Of a stretch of DNA of 64,000 nucleotides, positions 24,377 to 33,108 are shown piece by piece. The DNA lies in NCBI GenBank assembly GCA_910577325.1, contig CAJTMR010000009.1, positions 1 to 64,000 on the forward strand, read 5' to 3'. A program made the translations under genes and the position numbers. The notes under the pieces are model-generated. The model made no database searches and had not been told where the DNA came from. It worked only from the letters and a program-made list of their open reading frames with translations. The stretch is from an uncultured Parabacteroides sp. (GTDB lineage Bacteria; Bacteroidota; Bacteroidia; Bacteroidales; Tannerellaceae). The first letter of the stretch is position 1; every line of letters starts with the position of its first letter.

Positions 24377-25747
24377 ATGAGAAGAAAAATATACAATAAA
24401 CTGTTGGAATGGAAGAAAGACCATAAGGGTGATACCGCCCTTTTGATAGAAGGAGCCAGACGTATAGGAAAAAGTTATATCGTGGAAGAGTTTGCGCGTA
24501 AGGAATACACGTCTTACATTCTAGTGGATTTCAGCAAGGTTAATCCGCAGGTGATGGAGTTTTTCAATCTTTATTTAGACGACCTCGACATGCTTTTCAT
24601 GAATCTGGAGCTTTATTTTAGGCAGAAGCTCACACCACGTCAGACGAAAGACGAGGAAGCCCGTTCCTTAGTCATATTCGATGAAGTGCAGTTTTGTCCA
24701 CGTGCCCGTGCAGCCATCAAACACTTGGTGGCAGACAGGCGTTATGATTACATAGAGACAGGCTCGTTGATTTCCATCAAGAAGAATGTCAAGGACATCA
24801 TGCTGCCTTCTGAAGAACATGCCATCGAAATGTTTCCGATGGACTTTGAGGAATTTCTGTGGGCTATGGGAGACGAGATGCTGATGCCTTATATCCGGAT
24901 GCGGTTTGACAAACGCCTTCCGATGGAGGCTTTCCACCGTCGGGCAATGGATTATTTCCGGCAATACCTGATTGTCGGGGGTATGCCGCAGGCTGTCGCC
25001 AAGTATGTGGAAACGCGGGATTTTGAAAAGGTGGATGAGGTGAAGCGTGACATATTGGCTCTTTATCGCAATGACATTCACAAATACGCCGACAATCAGG
25101 AAACCAAAGTTGCCGCTATTTTTGAGGAAATACCGGGCCAATTGCAGAAACATGAAAAGAAGTTTGTCTTGTCAGCCTTGCAGAGCGAAGCCCGTATGCG
25201 TGACTATTCGCAGGCTTTCTTTTGGTTGAGTGACGCCAAAATCATTAACTGTTGCTATAACTCAACAGAGCCGAGTATCGGGCTGAAACTGAATGAAGAA
25301 CGCACCACGCTGAAATGCTACATGGGCGATACCGGACTGCTCATCAGCCATGCTTTTGACGAGCGAGGTATTGTCAGTGCCGACCTGTACCGGAAACTGA
25401 TGTTTGACAAACTGGAAGTGAACGAGGGGATGCTGGTGGAGAACATCGTAGCGCAGATGCTTCGTGCAGCAGGACACAAACTTTATTTTTTCAGTAACAG
25501 TTCCCGGACATCGGCAGACGACCGCATGGAGATTGACTTCCTGATAGCCAAACCTGTAACGACCAGCAGGCATAATATCTCACCGATAGAGGTGAAGTCC
25601 GGGCAACGTTACACACTGAATTCATTGAGAAAGTGTATCGCCAAGTATAGTTCCCAGTTATCCACGCCCTACGTGCTTCACGACAAGGATGTGAAAACAG
25701 AAGATGGCATTGTGTACCTGCCTTTATATATGACACCGTTGCTTTGA
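24377..25747 (+). CDS. DUF4143-family AAA ATPase with nuclease-like C-terminus
   Basis: A 456-residue protein with Walker A GARRIGKS (about residues 26-33), Walker B LVIFDEVQ, and the DUF4143 C-terminal domain. The C-terminus has a PD-(D/E)xK-like pattern (MEIDFLIA, then SPIEVKSG), which in this family is thought to be a degenerate or active nuclease fold. Members are widespread, usually with unknown role. Its stop overlaps the next start as ATGA (4 nt), so it is coupled to the TOTE-type helicase gene. The promoter is about 60 nt upstream. Confidence 0.9.
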   Translation: MRRKIYNKLLEWKKDHKGDTALLIEGARRIGKSYIVEEFARKEYTSYILVDFSKVNPQVMEFFNLYLDDLDMLFMNLELYFRQKLTPRQTKDEEARSLVIFDEVQFCPRARAAIKHLVADRRYDYIETGSLISIKKNVKDIMLPSEEHAIEMFPMDFEEFLWAMGDEMLMPYIRMRFDKRLPMEAFHRRAMDYFRQYLIVGGMPQAVAKYVETRDFEKVDEVKRDILALYRNDIHKYADNQETKVAAIFEEIPGQLQKHEKKFVLSALQSEARMRDYSQAFFWLSDAKIINCCYNSTEPSIGLKLNEERTTLKCYMGDTGLLISHAFDERGIVSADLYRKLMFDKLEVNEGMLVENIVAQMLRAAGHKLYFFSNSSRTSADDRMEIDFLIAKPVTTSRHNISPIEVKSGQRYTLNSLRKCIAKYSSQLSTPYVLHDKDVKTEDGIVYLPLYMTPLL

Positions 25748-28596
25748 ATGATATGGGAGGAAAGCCTACATACCAAGAACTGTTGGCGGCATACAACAAA
25801 CTTCTTATGGAAAATGAGCTTCTTCATAAGGAGATAGACAGACTACAGTCTTTGCTAAGCAGCAACGGTGCGTCTTCGACATTGCCTGCCATGAAGCAAC
25901 ATTTGTCTTTGGAAGAAAAAGTAGATGTGTTCCGCAATCTGTTCAAGGGACGTGAAGATGTCTTCGCGCGGAGATGGTACAGCCGGACAAGTGGGAAATT
26001 CGGCTACCAACCAGTATGTCGGAACGAATGGGACAGGCAATTATGCGACAAGAAAAGATTTAAATGTACGGAATGCCCCAACAGGTCGTTCAAACCGTTG
26101 GAATACGAGGATATATACCGACACCTTGAAGGGAAAAGCCCGGACGGGCAGGATGTAATCGGTGTCTATGCCATTTTTGCCGACAATACCTGTAACTTCT
26201 TGTGTGCAGATTTTGATGATAAGTCCTGCGAATATGGATACCAGAAAGATGTGTTAGCGTATGTGGGTGTCTGCAAGGATTGGGGTGTTCCTTGCTTCAT
26301 TGAACGCTCCCGTTCCGGGAACGGCGCACATGTTTGGATATTCTTCGAACAGCCGTTGCCTGCATCCAAGGCACGAAGGCTCGGAAATATGATATTGACG
26401 GAAGCTACAGAAAGATACGGAAGGATGAATTTCAAATCATACGACCGTTTCTTCCCTAATCAAGACAGGTTGCCCGAAGGTGGGTTCGGTAATTTGGTAG
26501 CATTGCCATTGCAAGGCAAAGCCCGCAAGGAAGGGAACAGCGTGTTTGTGGACGAAAATTTCATGGTTTACGAAAACCAATGGTATTTTTTGCTTGAAAT
26601 AGAACGGATATCCGAAATGGCGGTTGACGCTATATTGGCCAAACATGAAACAGCTTCGGAATTGGGAGAGTTGTCCACCACCAGCGAATCGAAACCATGG
26701 GAAACACCTGTACCTCAAAAGATTTCTCATAATGATTTTCCTGCCAATCCCGTTCTTATACGTTCCAATATGTTGTACATTCCCTTGCAGGGATTTTCGG
26801 CAAAGGTTATTAACCATCTGAAACGAATTGCATCGTTCAAGAATCCGGAATTTTATGCCAGACAAGGTATGCGGCTGTCCACTTACAACATTCCCCGCAT
26901 CATTTCATGTGCCGATATGGGAGACGATTATATTGCCTTGCCCCGTGGATGTGAAGATGCGGTCGTTGCCCTTTTGGAAGGTAACCAAGTCGCCTACCGT
27001 GTGGAAGACAAGACCAATTATGGAGAAAATATAACCGTAGAATTCAAAGGGAAACTCCGTGAAGAACAGAAAGCGGCCATAGCCAACTTGATTGCCCATA
27101 ACAACGGAATATTGAATGCCACTACCGCATTTGGTAAGACGGTCACTGCCATCGGCTTGATAGCAGAACGAAAAATAAACACGCTGATACTTGTGCATAC
27201 CAAAGCTTTGTTGGACCAATGGAAATCCCGTTTGGAAGAATTCCTGCAAATAGACTTTACGGAAGATAACCTTCCCAAGAAGCGTGGTCGTAGAAAAGCC
27301 TTTTCACCGTTCGGCACATTGGATTCCAAGGGAAATTCACTGCATGGAAAAATAGATATAGCCTTGATGCAATCCTGTTTAGAGGACAACGGTGTGAAAC
27401 ATTTTGTCCGGGACTATGGCATGTTGATAGTGGATGAATGTCATCATGTGTCAGCGGTGAATTTTGAACGGATATTGAAGTATGCCAATGCCCGCTATGT
27501 TTATGGACTGACAGCCACCGCAATCCGAAAAGACGGACATCAGCCTATCATCTTCATGCAATGCGGCCCAATCCGTTATTCGGCAGATGCAAAAGCTCAA
27601 ATGGCATCCCAAACATTCACACGCCTGCTTGTTCCCCGCTTTACTTCTTATAGAGAGTTGACGGATGAAAAGTCCACTTATGCCCGGATGGTTCAGAAAA
27701 TGGCTGATGATGAAAATAGGAACGGACTTATAATAGAGGATGTATGCGTGGCTCTGAAAGAAGGGCGTTCACCAGTTGTACTGACCAACCTCACCGCCCA
27801 TGTCGAAACATTAGCAGGCGCGTTAATACTACACTGTAAACATGTCATTACTCTTGTCGGTTCCGAATCGGCAAAGGAGAAACGTCAGAAAATGGAATAC
27901 TTACAAGACATATCATTATCGGAACCGCTTGTTATAGTGGCAACCGGAAAATATGTGGGTGAGGGTTTCGACTATCCCCGGTTGGACACTTTGTTCTTGG
28001 CATTGCCTGTCTCATGGAAAGGTCTCATCGCGCAATATGCCGGACGGTTGCATCGGGAATACCCGGGTAAGAAAGAAGTCCGGATTTACGATTACATTGA
28101 CATTCGCGTACCGATGTGTGATGTCATGTACAAGCGTAGATTGAAAGGATATGCGTCTGTCGGCTATCAGATCAAGTCAAATGCACCAATGGACTTGTTC
28201 AACGAAAGTCATAGCGTGATTTTTAATGGACATACATTCCAAAGAGAGTTTTTCAATGATTTGTTCAACGCAAAACACTCGATTGTCATTTCCGCTACAA
28301 AGCTTTGGTTTGCCAAACATTCATCTGTGCTTGATACATTAAAAGGCATATCGGCACAGGGTGTGGAGGTTGTCACTTTTATCAAAAACGATTTGGAAAA
28401 GGAAAAACAGTTAAAAGGAACAGGAGCAAGTATCAGAGTTAATGACGCATTGGCTATTGACGTTGCAATCATTGACAAATCCTTGATATGGTATGGCAGT
28501 ATAAACTATCTTGGTTACAACACCGATGAAAACAATGCCATACGCATTTATAATTCAATATTGGCAGAGAATATCATAGAGATGCTTTATACTTAA
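25744..28596 (+). CDS. TOTE-type primase-SF2 helicase-PLD protein
   Basis: The 950-residue protein has: an N-terminal coiled coil (residues 5-40); a Zn-binding segment (CxxC near 110); an archaeo-eukaryotic primase domain of the kind named for TOTE conflict systems (FLCADFDD near 155, SRSGNGAHVWIFF, then FFPNQD); an SF2 helicase of XPB-like form (Walker A TTAFGKT near 460; VDECHH near 563; GEGFDYPRLDTLFLALP, then QYAGRLHREY); and a C-terminal phospholipase-D-like region (about 830-945) in which the HKD motif is degenerate (VAIIDKSLIWYGS). Such proteins act in biological conflicts between mobile elements and hosts (known for the family). It is coupled to the ATPase gene. A 12-nt tandem repeat (TTTATACTTAAC, 28586-28609) spans its stop codon. 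Confidence 0.9.
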   Translation: MNDMGGKPTYQELLAAYNKLLMENELLHKEIDRLQSLLSSNGASSTLPAMKQHLSLEEKVDVFRNLFKGREDVFARRWYSRTSGKFGYQPVCRNEWDRQLCDKKRFKCTECPNRSFKPLEYEDIYRHLEGKSPDGQDVIGVYAIFADNTCNFLCADFDDKSCEYGYQKDVLAYVGVCKDWGVPCFIERSRSGNGAHVWIFFEQPLPASKARRLGNMILTEATERYGRMNFKSYDRFFPNQDRLPEGGFGNLVALPLQGKARKEGNSVFVDENFMVYENQWYFLLEIERISEMAVDAILAKHETASELGELSTTSESKPWETPVPQKISHNDFPANPVLIRSNMLYIPLQGFSAKVINHLKRIASFKNPEFYARQGMRLSTYNIPRIISCADMGDDYIALPRGCEDAVVALLEGNQVAYRVEDKTNYGENITVEFKGKLREEQKAAIANLIAHNNGILNATTAFGKTVTAIGLIAERKINTLILVHTKALLDQWKSRLEEFLQIDFTEDNLPKKRGRRKAFSPFGTLDSKGNSLHGKIDIALMQSCLEDNGVKHFVRDYGMLIVDECHHVSAVNFERILKYANARYVYGLTATAIRKDGHQPIIFMQCGPIRYSADAKAQMASQTFTRLLVPRFTSYRELTDEKSTYARMVQKMADDENRNGLIIEDVCVALKEGRSPVVLTNLTAHVETLAGALILHCKHVITLVGSESAKEKRQKMEYLQDISLSEPLVIVATGKYVGEGFDYPRLDTLFLALPVSWKGLIAQYAGRLHREYPGKKEVRIYDYIDIRVPMCDVMYKRRLKGYASVGYQIKSNAPMDLFNESHSVIFNGHTFQREFFNDLFNAKHSIVISATKLWFAKHSSVLDTLKGISAQGVEVVTFIKNDLEKEKQLKGTGASIRVNDALAIDVAIIDKSLIWYGSINYLGYNTDENNAIRIYNSILAENIIEMLYT

Positions 28597-28752
28597 CTTT
28601 ATACTTAACGTGAACTTTTCTCCATTTTTCAGAGGAATAACTTTGGTAATAAAGGATAAAAACACTACTTTTGTAAGTGAGAAAAGCGTTCTTTTGATTA
28701 GTGCAGAACATTGCAGAATATAGAAGCCCGCTGGTTTCTATATCGTTACCTG
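28597..28752. other. probable right end of the inserted element
   Basis: No gene. It contains a strong outward promoter at 28642-28673 and, at its end, CGTTACCTGTC (28744-28754), the inverse of GACAGGTAACG near the left end. It lies between the last cargo gene and the truncated integrase. Confidence 0.45.
28642..28673 (+). promoter_or_regulatory. near-ideal promoter directed rightwards
   Basis: TTTG (28642-28645), a 20-nt spacer and TACTTTTG (28666-28673) fit the Bacteroidetes consensus perfectly. No coding start follows on the plus strand; transcripts would run antisense into the truncated integrase. The -7 core may also be the remnant of a CTnDOT-type integration site (core GTANNTTTGC; here the flanks differ). 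Confidence 0.65.
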
Positions 28753-29907
28753 TCAAGCTGATAATCTTTGTAAGTTTCTTGTTTTCAATGAGTAAGAAGA
28801 ATTGATGTGTCTTGACATGTGGAAGGTGATGTGCTTCTTGATACCGGATGCTTCTATCCAGACTTTCAACGGGCGAGAAATCCAAGAGGCATCAGTCAAC
28901 CCTTCAAAAACAAGTGCTTCATCATCGTCTGGACGTATGCCGCATAGTTGAAGTGCCTGTTGAATGACTGGCTTGTAATCGGGTCTTTTTGTCTTTTGCT
29001 GAATTACGACTGCTTGCCATGTACCCTTGCTTGTTTGCTGAATTTGTTTCCATCTCAAAGTTTGAATATCGCTATGCCGCAATCCAGTGAGAATAGAGAA
29101 CAAGAACGCACGTTTCAAAACATCATCCTTGCAAGGAGTATCAACCAACATCTGTACTTCATTCATGGTAAGCGCAACACGAGGTTTCTCTATGTTTGTT
29201 ATCCCCTTTACTTTCGCGCTTATATCAACGGTCAGATATTCATCAATGAATGCCTGTTTCAATCCGGCTTTGAGTATAGAGAAATAAGTCGATGCCGTGT
29301 TTTGTGAGATAGCACCTTTCTTATTCCCTCCCATTGGAGCACGGAGAAGGAACATCTTTATATCTTCAAGCAGTTTAACGGAAATCGTCTTGAATGGAAT
29401 TGGCTGCCCTTGTGAATACATTTTCAATAATTCGCCTACACGCCTCCAGTTGACTATAATCGAATCGGAACTATTGGGATGACGTGTGCTTATAATACGA
29501 TTGAAATACTTGATAAAATCCTGTTCGCTCCGTTCATTCTGTGCAGCTATTTCGTTTTCCTTATCAGTGTAAAGGATGGCACTATCGTATTCGTGTTGGC
29601 GTAACTTCCGCACATTGTCGGCATAGATACAAGCCTCTTGGTCTATCGTTGAACGGCATTGGATAATCCCATTCAAATCACGTTTAGGCTTATAGTTGAA
29701 TGTTCCATCCGGCAGGATGCGTGCAATGGACGATTTGTCCCAAACAGGCGTGGATATAGTCCGGTTAATGGATTCCACCACACGGCTTGCACGGGTTGAA
29801 CCTCGTTTGTACACTGGGTACGACTCTATAATCAGATACCACTCTTCTTTGTAGTTCGACCTTCTGAGTTTGACGGTCACTTTGGTATTAGGTAATGCTT
29901 TCTTCAT
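28753..29907 (-). pseudogene. tyrosine integrase, C-terminally truncated
   Basis: The 384-codon frame has an intact N-terminal arm-binding and core-binding region and a catalytic domain with a normal Arg I box (TGLRHSDI). It reaches KKHITFHMSRH near residue 367 and then runs into about 17 unrelated residues and a stop. The late His and nucleophilic Tyr are therefore missing. The tail of a similar integrase lies at 5815-6007 on the same strand. It overlaps the HTH gene upstream by 4 nt. The integrase of the outer mobilizable element is thus most likely inactivated by insertion. Confidence 0.82.
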
Positions 29908-30467
29908 TTTACTTCTGATTTATATAGATTATCAATTTCTTGCTTGGGTACATACACATAGTTTCCTATTTGTCTTGAGGGAATAGAGTATTTTCTAACG
30001 TGCGCCCATACTGAACTGTCATTAATATGGTACTTCTCACAAATCTCAGTAATGGTATAGCAATCCTCCGGCTCTAAGCTGTATGTTTTAGGAACAGGCT
30101 TTTCTTTCTCTGCGATACTTTCCGGTCTGTTTATAAAAAGCCGTTCCATTTCAGAGCGTTTGATACGTGTGAGCCTTGTACCCATGTTGATAGTTGGAAT
30201 ACGTCCCAATTTAATCAGGCGATACAGGGTGCTACGTTCCACCCCGAACATAGCGACGGCTTCCTTTACAGAAATGTACTCTCTGATGTCTGATACTTGT
30301 TTGGCAATGGCTTCTAACTTCGTGTTTCTATCCTTTGCATCCTTTTTGCGTTTCCAAGCCACTTTACCACATTTAGGGGAACAATAGTGACTGTCAAGTG
30401 TTTTTGCGACAAACACTTTGCCGCAGAGCTTGCACTTCCGTTTGATTTCAAATCCGATTGTTGGCAT
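29904..30467 (-). CDS. Zn-ribbon plus double HTH protein of the mobilizable element
   Basis: From the ATG at 30467 (MPTIGFEIKRKCKLCGK) the protein has 187 residues; the longer frame to 30521 has a poor N-terminus. It has a four-Cys/His Zn-ribbon (KCKLCGKVFVAKTLDSHYCSPKCGK), a first excisionase-type HTH (YISVKEAVAMFGVERSTLYRLIKLGRIP) and a second one near the C-terminus (YTITEICEKYHINDSSVWAHVRKYSIP). Such proteins precede the integrase in many Bacteroides mobilizable elements and probably act as directionality factors. It overlaps the integrase start by 4 nt. Confidence 0.85.
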   Translation of the reverse strand: MPTIGFEIKRKCKLCGKVFVAKTLDSHYCSPKCGKVAWKRKKDAKDRNTKLEAIAKQVSDIREYISVKEAVAMFGVERSTLYRLIKLGRIPTINMGTRLTRIKRSEMERLFINRPESIAEKEKPVPKTYSLEPEDCYTITEICEKYHINDSSVWAHVRKYSIPSRQIGNYVYVPKQEIDNLYKSEVK

Positions 30468-30613
30468 GTTATCTACTTTTAAGTATGTATTAGTATGTAT
30501 AAATGTGATTAAGTACCACATTATCTACTTTTTTGTCTTGTCGCAAACATGTCGCAAATAAGAGATAAAAAAAAACATAGAAAACGCATAGCAACCATGA
30601 ACCCTATAAACGC

Positions 30614-30648
30614 AAAAAGCGTGCAACTCACCAGAGCTGCACGCTTTT
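30614..30648. terminator. terminator at the mobile-element/dnaK junction
   Basis: Arms AAAGCGTGCA (from 30615) and TGCACGCTTT (to 30647) form a GC-rich stem followed by TTGC and T-rich sequence on both strands. It lies 34 nt after the dnaK stop and serves dnaK; the boundary of the mobile element is probably nearby. Confidence 0.8.
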
Positions 30649-30681
30649 GCTTATTGTTTATTATCTGTATCCTTATCGGAA

Positions 30682-32598
30682 TCATTTGACTTCCTCAAAA
30701 TCAACATCCGTCACACCGCCATCCTGCTTGTTGTTGCCGGCGTTGCCGCCTGCTTGCTGGCCGAAGTCGGGGCCCGGTTGTGCGCCGCCTTGGGCATTCT
30801 GGGCGTTATACATTTCCTGGCTTGCAGCTTGGAATACGGTGTTCAGTTCGCCCATGGCAGCATCGATGCCGGCGATATCCTGAGCCTTGTGGGCCTCTTT
30901 CAGCTTGTTCAGAGCGGCTTCGATAGGAGCCTTCTTGTCGGCCGGAAGTTTGTCGCCCAGATCTTTCAACTGTTTTTCAGTCTGGAAGATCATGCTGTCG
31001 GCCTGGTTCAGCTTGTCGATACGTTCTTTTTCCTTCTTATCGGCTTCGGCATTAGCCTGGGCTTCTTCTTTCATGCGTTTTACTTCATCGTCGCTCAAGC
31101 CGCTGGAAGCTTCGATACGGATGCTCTGTACTTTGCCGGTGCCTTTGTCTTTGGCCGAGACGTTGAGGATACCGTTTGCATCGATATCGAAAGTTACTTC
31201 GATCTGAGGGACGCCACGCTGTGCGGCAGGTATTCCGTCGAGGTGGAAACGACCGATCGATTTGTTGTCTTTCGCTAGCGAACGTTCGCCCTGCAATACG
31301 TGGATTTCTACGGAAGGCTGGTTGTCAACGGCAGTTGTGAATGTTTCAGACTTCTTGGTCGGAATGGTCGTATTGGCTTCGATCAGTTTGGTCATTACGC
31401 CGCCCATTGTTTCGATACCTAATGACAGCGGAGTGACATCGAGCAACAGGACGTCCTTTACTTCGCCCGTCAGCACGCCCCCCTGGATGGCAGCACCTAC
31501 GGCAACCACTTCGTCCGGGTTCACGCCTTTAGACGGAGCCTTGCCGAAGAATTTCTCGACGATAGCCTGTACGGCCGGGATACGTGTCGAACCGCCTACC
31601 AGGATTACTTCGTCGATATCGGAAGTGCTCAAACCGGCATCTTTCAAGGATTGGCGGCACGGTTCGATACAAGCCTGGATCAGGCTGTCGGCCAACTGTT
31701 CGAACTTGGCACGTGTCAAAGTCTTGACCAAGTGCTTGGGAACACCGTTTACCGGCATGATATACGGTAAGTTGATTTCCGTGCTTGTCGTGCTTGACAA
31801 TTCGATCTTGGCCTTTTCGGCAGCTTCCTTCAGGCGTTGCAAAGCCATCGGGTCCTTACGCAGGTCGACGCCTTCTTCGCGCAGGAATTCTTCAGCCAGC
31901 CAGTCGATGATCACGTGGTCGAAGTCATCGCCTCCCAGGTGAGTGTCGCCATTGGTTGATTTTACTTCAAACACGCCGTCGCCCAGTTCGAGGATGGAGA
32001 TATCGAATGTACCGCCACCTAGGTCGAATACGGCGATCTTCATGTCCTTGTTCGTCTTGTCCAGGCCGTAAGCCAAAGAGGCGGCAGTCGGTTCGTTTAC
32101 GATACGGCGGACGTTCAGCCCTGCGATTTCGCCGGCTTCCTTGGTAGCCTGGCGCTGTGCGTCGCTAAAGTATGCCGGAACGGTGATGACGGCTTCCGTC
32201 ACTTCCTGTCCTAAATAGTCTTCCGCCGTTTTCTTCATCTTCTGAAGCACCATTGCCGAGATTTCCTGAGGAGTATAGAGGCGTCCTTCGATGTCGACAC
32301 GCGGTGTATTGTTATCGCCACGGACTACCTTATAAGGCACGCGGCCGGTTTCTTTCTGGACCTGGTCGTAGGTTTCGCCCATGAAACGTTTGATGGAGAA
32401 TATTGTTTTTTCCGGATTGGTGATAGCCTGACGTTTCGCAGGATCACCTACCTTGCGTTCACCACCTTCAACGAATGCAACGATTGAAGGTGTCGTTCTT
32501 TTTCCTTCGCTGTTTGCAATTACAACCGGTTCGTTACCTTCCAATACGGCAACGCAAGAGTTGGTTGTTCCTAAGTCGATACCGATAATTTTTCCCAT
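30682..32598 (-). CDS. dnaK: DnaK (Hsp70) chaperone
   Basis: Full-length 638-residue DnaK: N-terminal GIDLGTTNSCVAVLEG, IVNEPTAASLAYGLD, DLGGGTFDISIL, substrate-binding domain (VTPLSLGIETMGG) and a Gln/Gly/Asp-rich C-terminal tail ending VDFEEVK. It folds and protects cytosolic proteins with DnaJ and GrpE, which are not in the window. Codon use is strongly biased, as expected for a highly expressed gene. No CIRCE operator is seen upstream; a near-consensus promoter lies about 90 nt upstream. Confidence 0.99.
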   Translation of the reverse strand: MGKIIGIDLGTTNSCVAVLEGNEPVVIANSEGKRTTPSIVAFVEGGERKVGDPAKRQAITNPEKTIFSIKRFMGETYDQVQKETGRVPYKVVRGDNNTPRVDIEGRLYTPQEISAMVLQKMKKTAEDYLGQEVTEAVITVPAYFSDAQRQATKEAGEIAGLNVRRIVNEPTAASLAYGLDKTNKDMKIAVFDLGGGTFDISILELGDGVFEVKSTNGDTHLGGDDFDHVIIDWLAEEFLREEGVDLRKDPMALQRLKEAAEKAKIELSSTTSTEINLPYIMPVNGVPKHLVKTLTRAKFEQLADSLIQACIEPCRQSLKDAGLSTSDIDEVILVGGSTRIPAVQAIVEKFFGKAPSKGVNPDEVVAVGAAIQGGVLTGEVKDVLLLDVTPLSLGIETMGGVMTKLIEANTTIPTKKSETFTTAVDNQPSVEIHVLQGERSLAKDNKSIGRFHLDGIPAAQRGVPQIEVTFDIDANGILNVSAKDKGTGKVQSIRIEASSGLSDDEVKRMKEEAQANAEADKKEKERIDKLNQADSMIFQTEKQLKDLGDKLPADKKAPIEAALNKLKEAHKAQDIAGIDAAMGELNTVFQAASQEMYNAQNAQGGAQPGPDFGQQAGGNAGNNKQDGGVTDVDFEEVK

Positions 32599-32683
32599 GA
32601 TTGTTACTATTTTTATTGTTATTATTTTCTTGTTTCATATTTTGCTCTTTCGAGCTTCGTTGATCATTCAACAAATGGTATGC

Positions 32684-32691
32684 CAAAGTAA
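32684..32691 (-). promoter_or_regulatory. likely dnaK -7 box
   Basis: Minus-strand TTACTTTG (one base off TAnnTTTG) lies 86 nt upstream of the dnaK start. A second, better promoter on the same strand at 32853-32885 could also drive dnaK. Confidence 0.4.
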
Positions 32692-32776
32692 CAAGGAGGG
32701 CGGTGGGATCGTTTTGGTGGCAGGATATATGACAATACGTCAGTCATGGCAGATGGTTTGGTGAGGATGGGGGGGA

Positions 32777-32968
32777 CTTAGTTCTAACAGAACTATGGTG
32801 TATTTTTCACTTAAAAAATTAACAACCTTACGAATTGTCTTGAATGTGCCCGCAAACATACAGATTTTTTTTTAATTAATACAAACATTCGGGACCTTTA
32901 TTTACATACCAAGGCATATCACATGCACATAACCCCGCTCATTGTATCATAGTTCTGTTAGAACTAAG
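32777..32968. repeat. 192-bp segment bounded by perfect 21-bp inverted repeats
   Basis: The 21-bp sequences at 32777-32797 and 32948-32968 are exact reverse complements; each has the inner palindromic core AGTTCTAACAGAACT. The 150 nt between contain a good promoter on the minus strand. In Bacteroidales, inverted repeats of about 19-25 bp around a promoter are the hallmark of invertible promoters for surface genes, here a SusC/SusD pair. It could instead be a two-site operator. Confidence 0.7.
32853..32885 (-). promoter_or_regulatory. promoter inside the inverted-repeat segment, now facing dnaK
   Basis: On the minus strand, TTTG (32882-32885), a 21-nt spacer and TATGTTTG (32853-32860) match the consensus. 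In the present orientation transcription goes left, away from susC. Confidence 0.65.
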
Positions 32969-33000
32969 ATTTTATAACTAAATATCATGAAAGCCGAGTA

Positions 33001-33008
33001 TATGTTTG
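33001..33008 (+). promoter_or_regulatory. proximal susC -7 box
   Basis: TATGTTTG fits TAnnTTTG and lies 100 nt upstream of the susC start. The following bases (CG, then ACACATT) resemble those after the inner minus-strand promoter, so the two may bind a common regulator. No TTTG -33 box is well spaced. Confidence 0.5.
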
Positions 33009-33108
33009 CGAACACATTTTGAATAGTTTCTCCTCATGGCAGGGGAGTCTGTCTTCTATCTCCAATAGTACCTAATTTTAATGTTTAATATTTAATACCT
33101 AATTAAAA

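Larger units (their letters stand above)
32599..33108. other. dnaK-susC divergent intergenic region
   Basis: Roughly 510 nt with no gene. It holds a possible dnaK promoter, a 21-bp inverted repeat pair (32777-32797 and 32948-32968) enclosing a minus-strand promoter, and the proximal susC promoter. Details are in the neighbouring entries. Confidence 0.8.
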
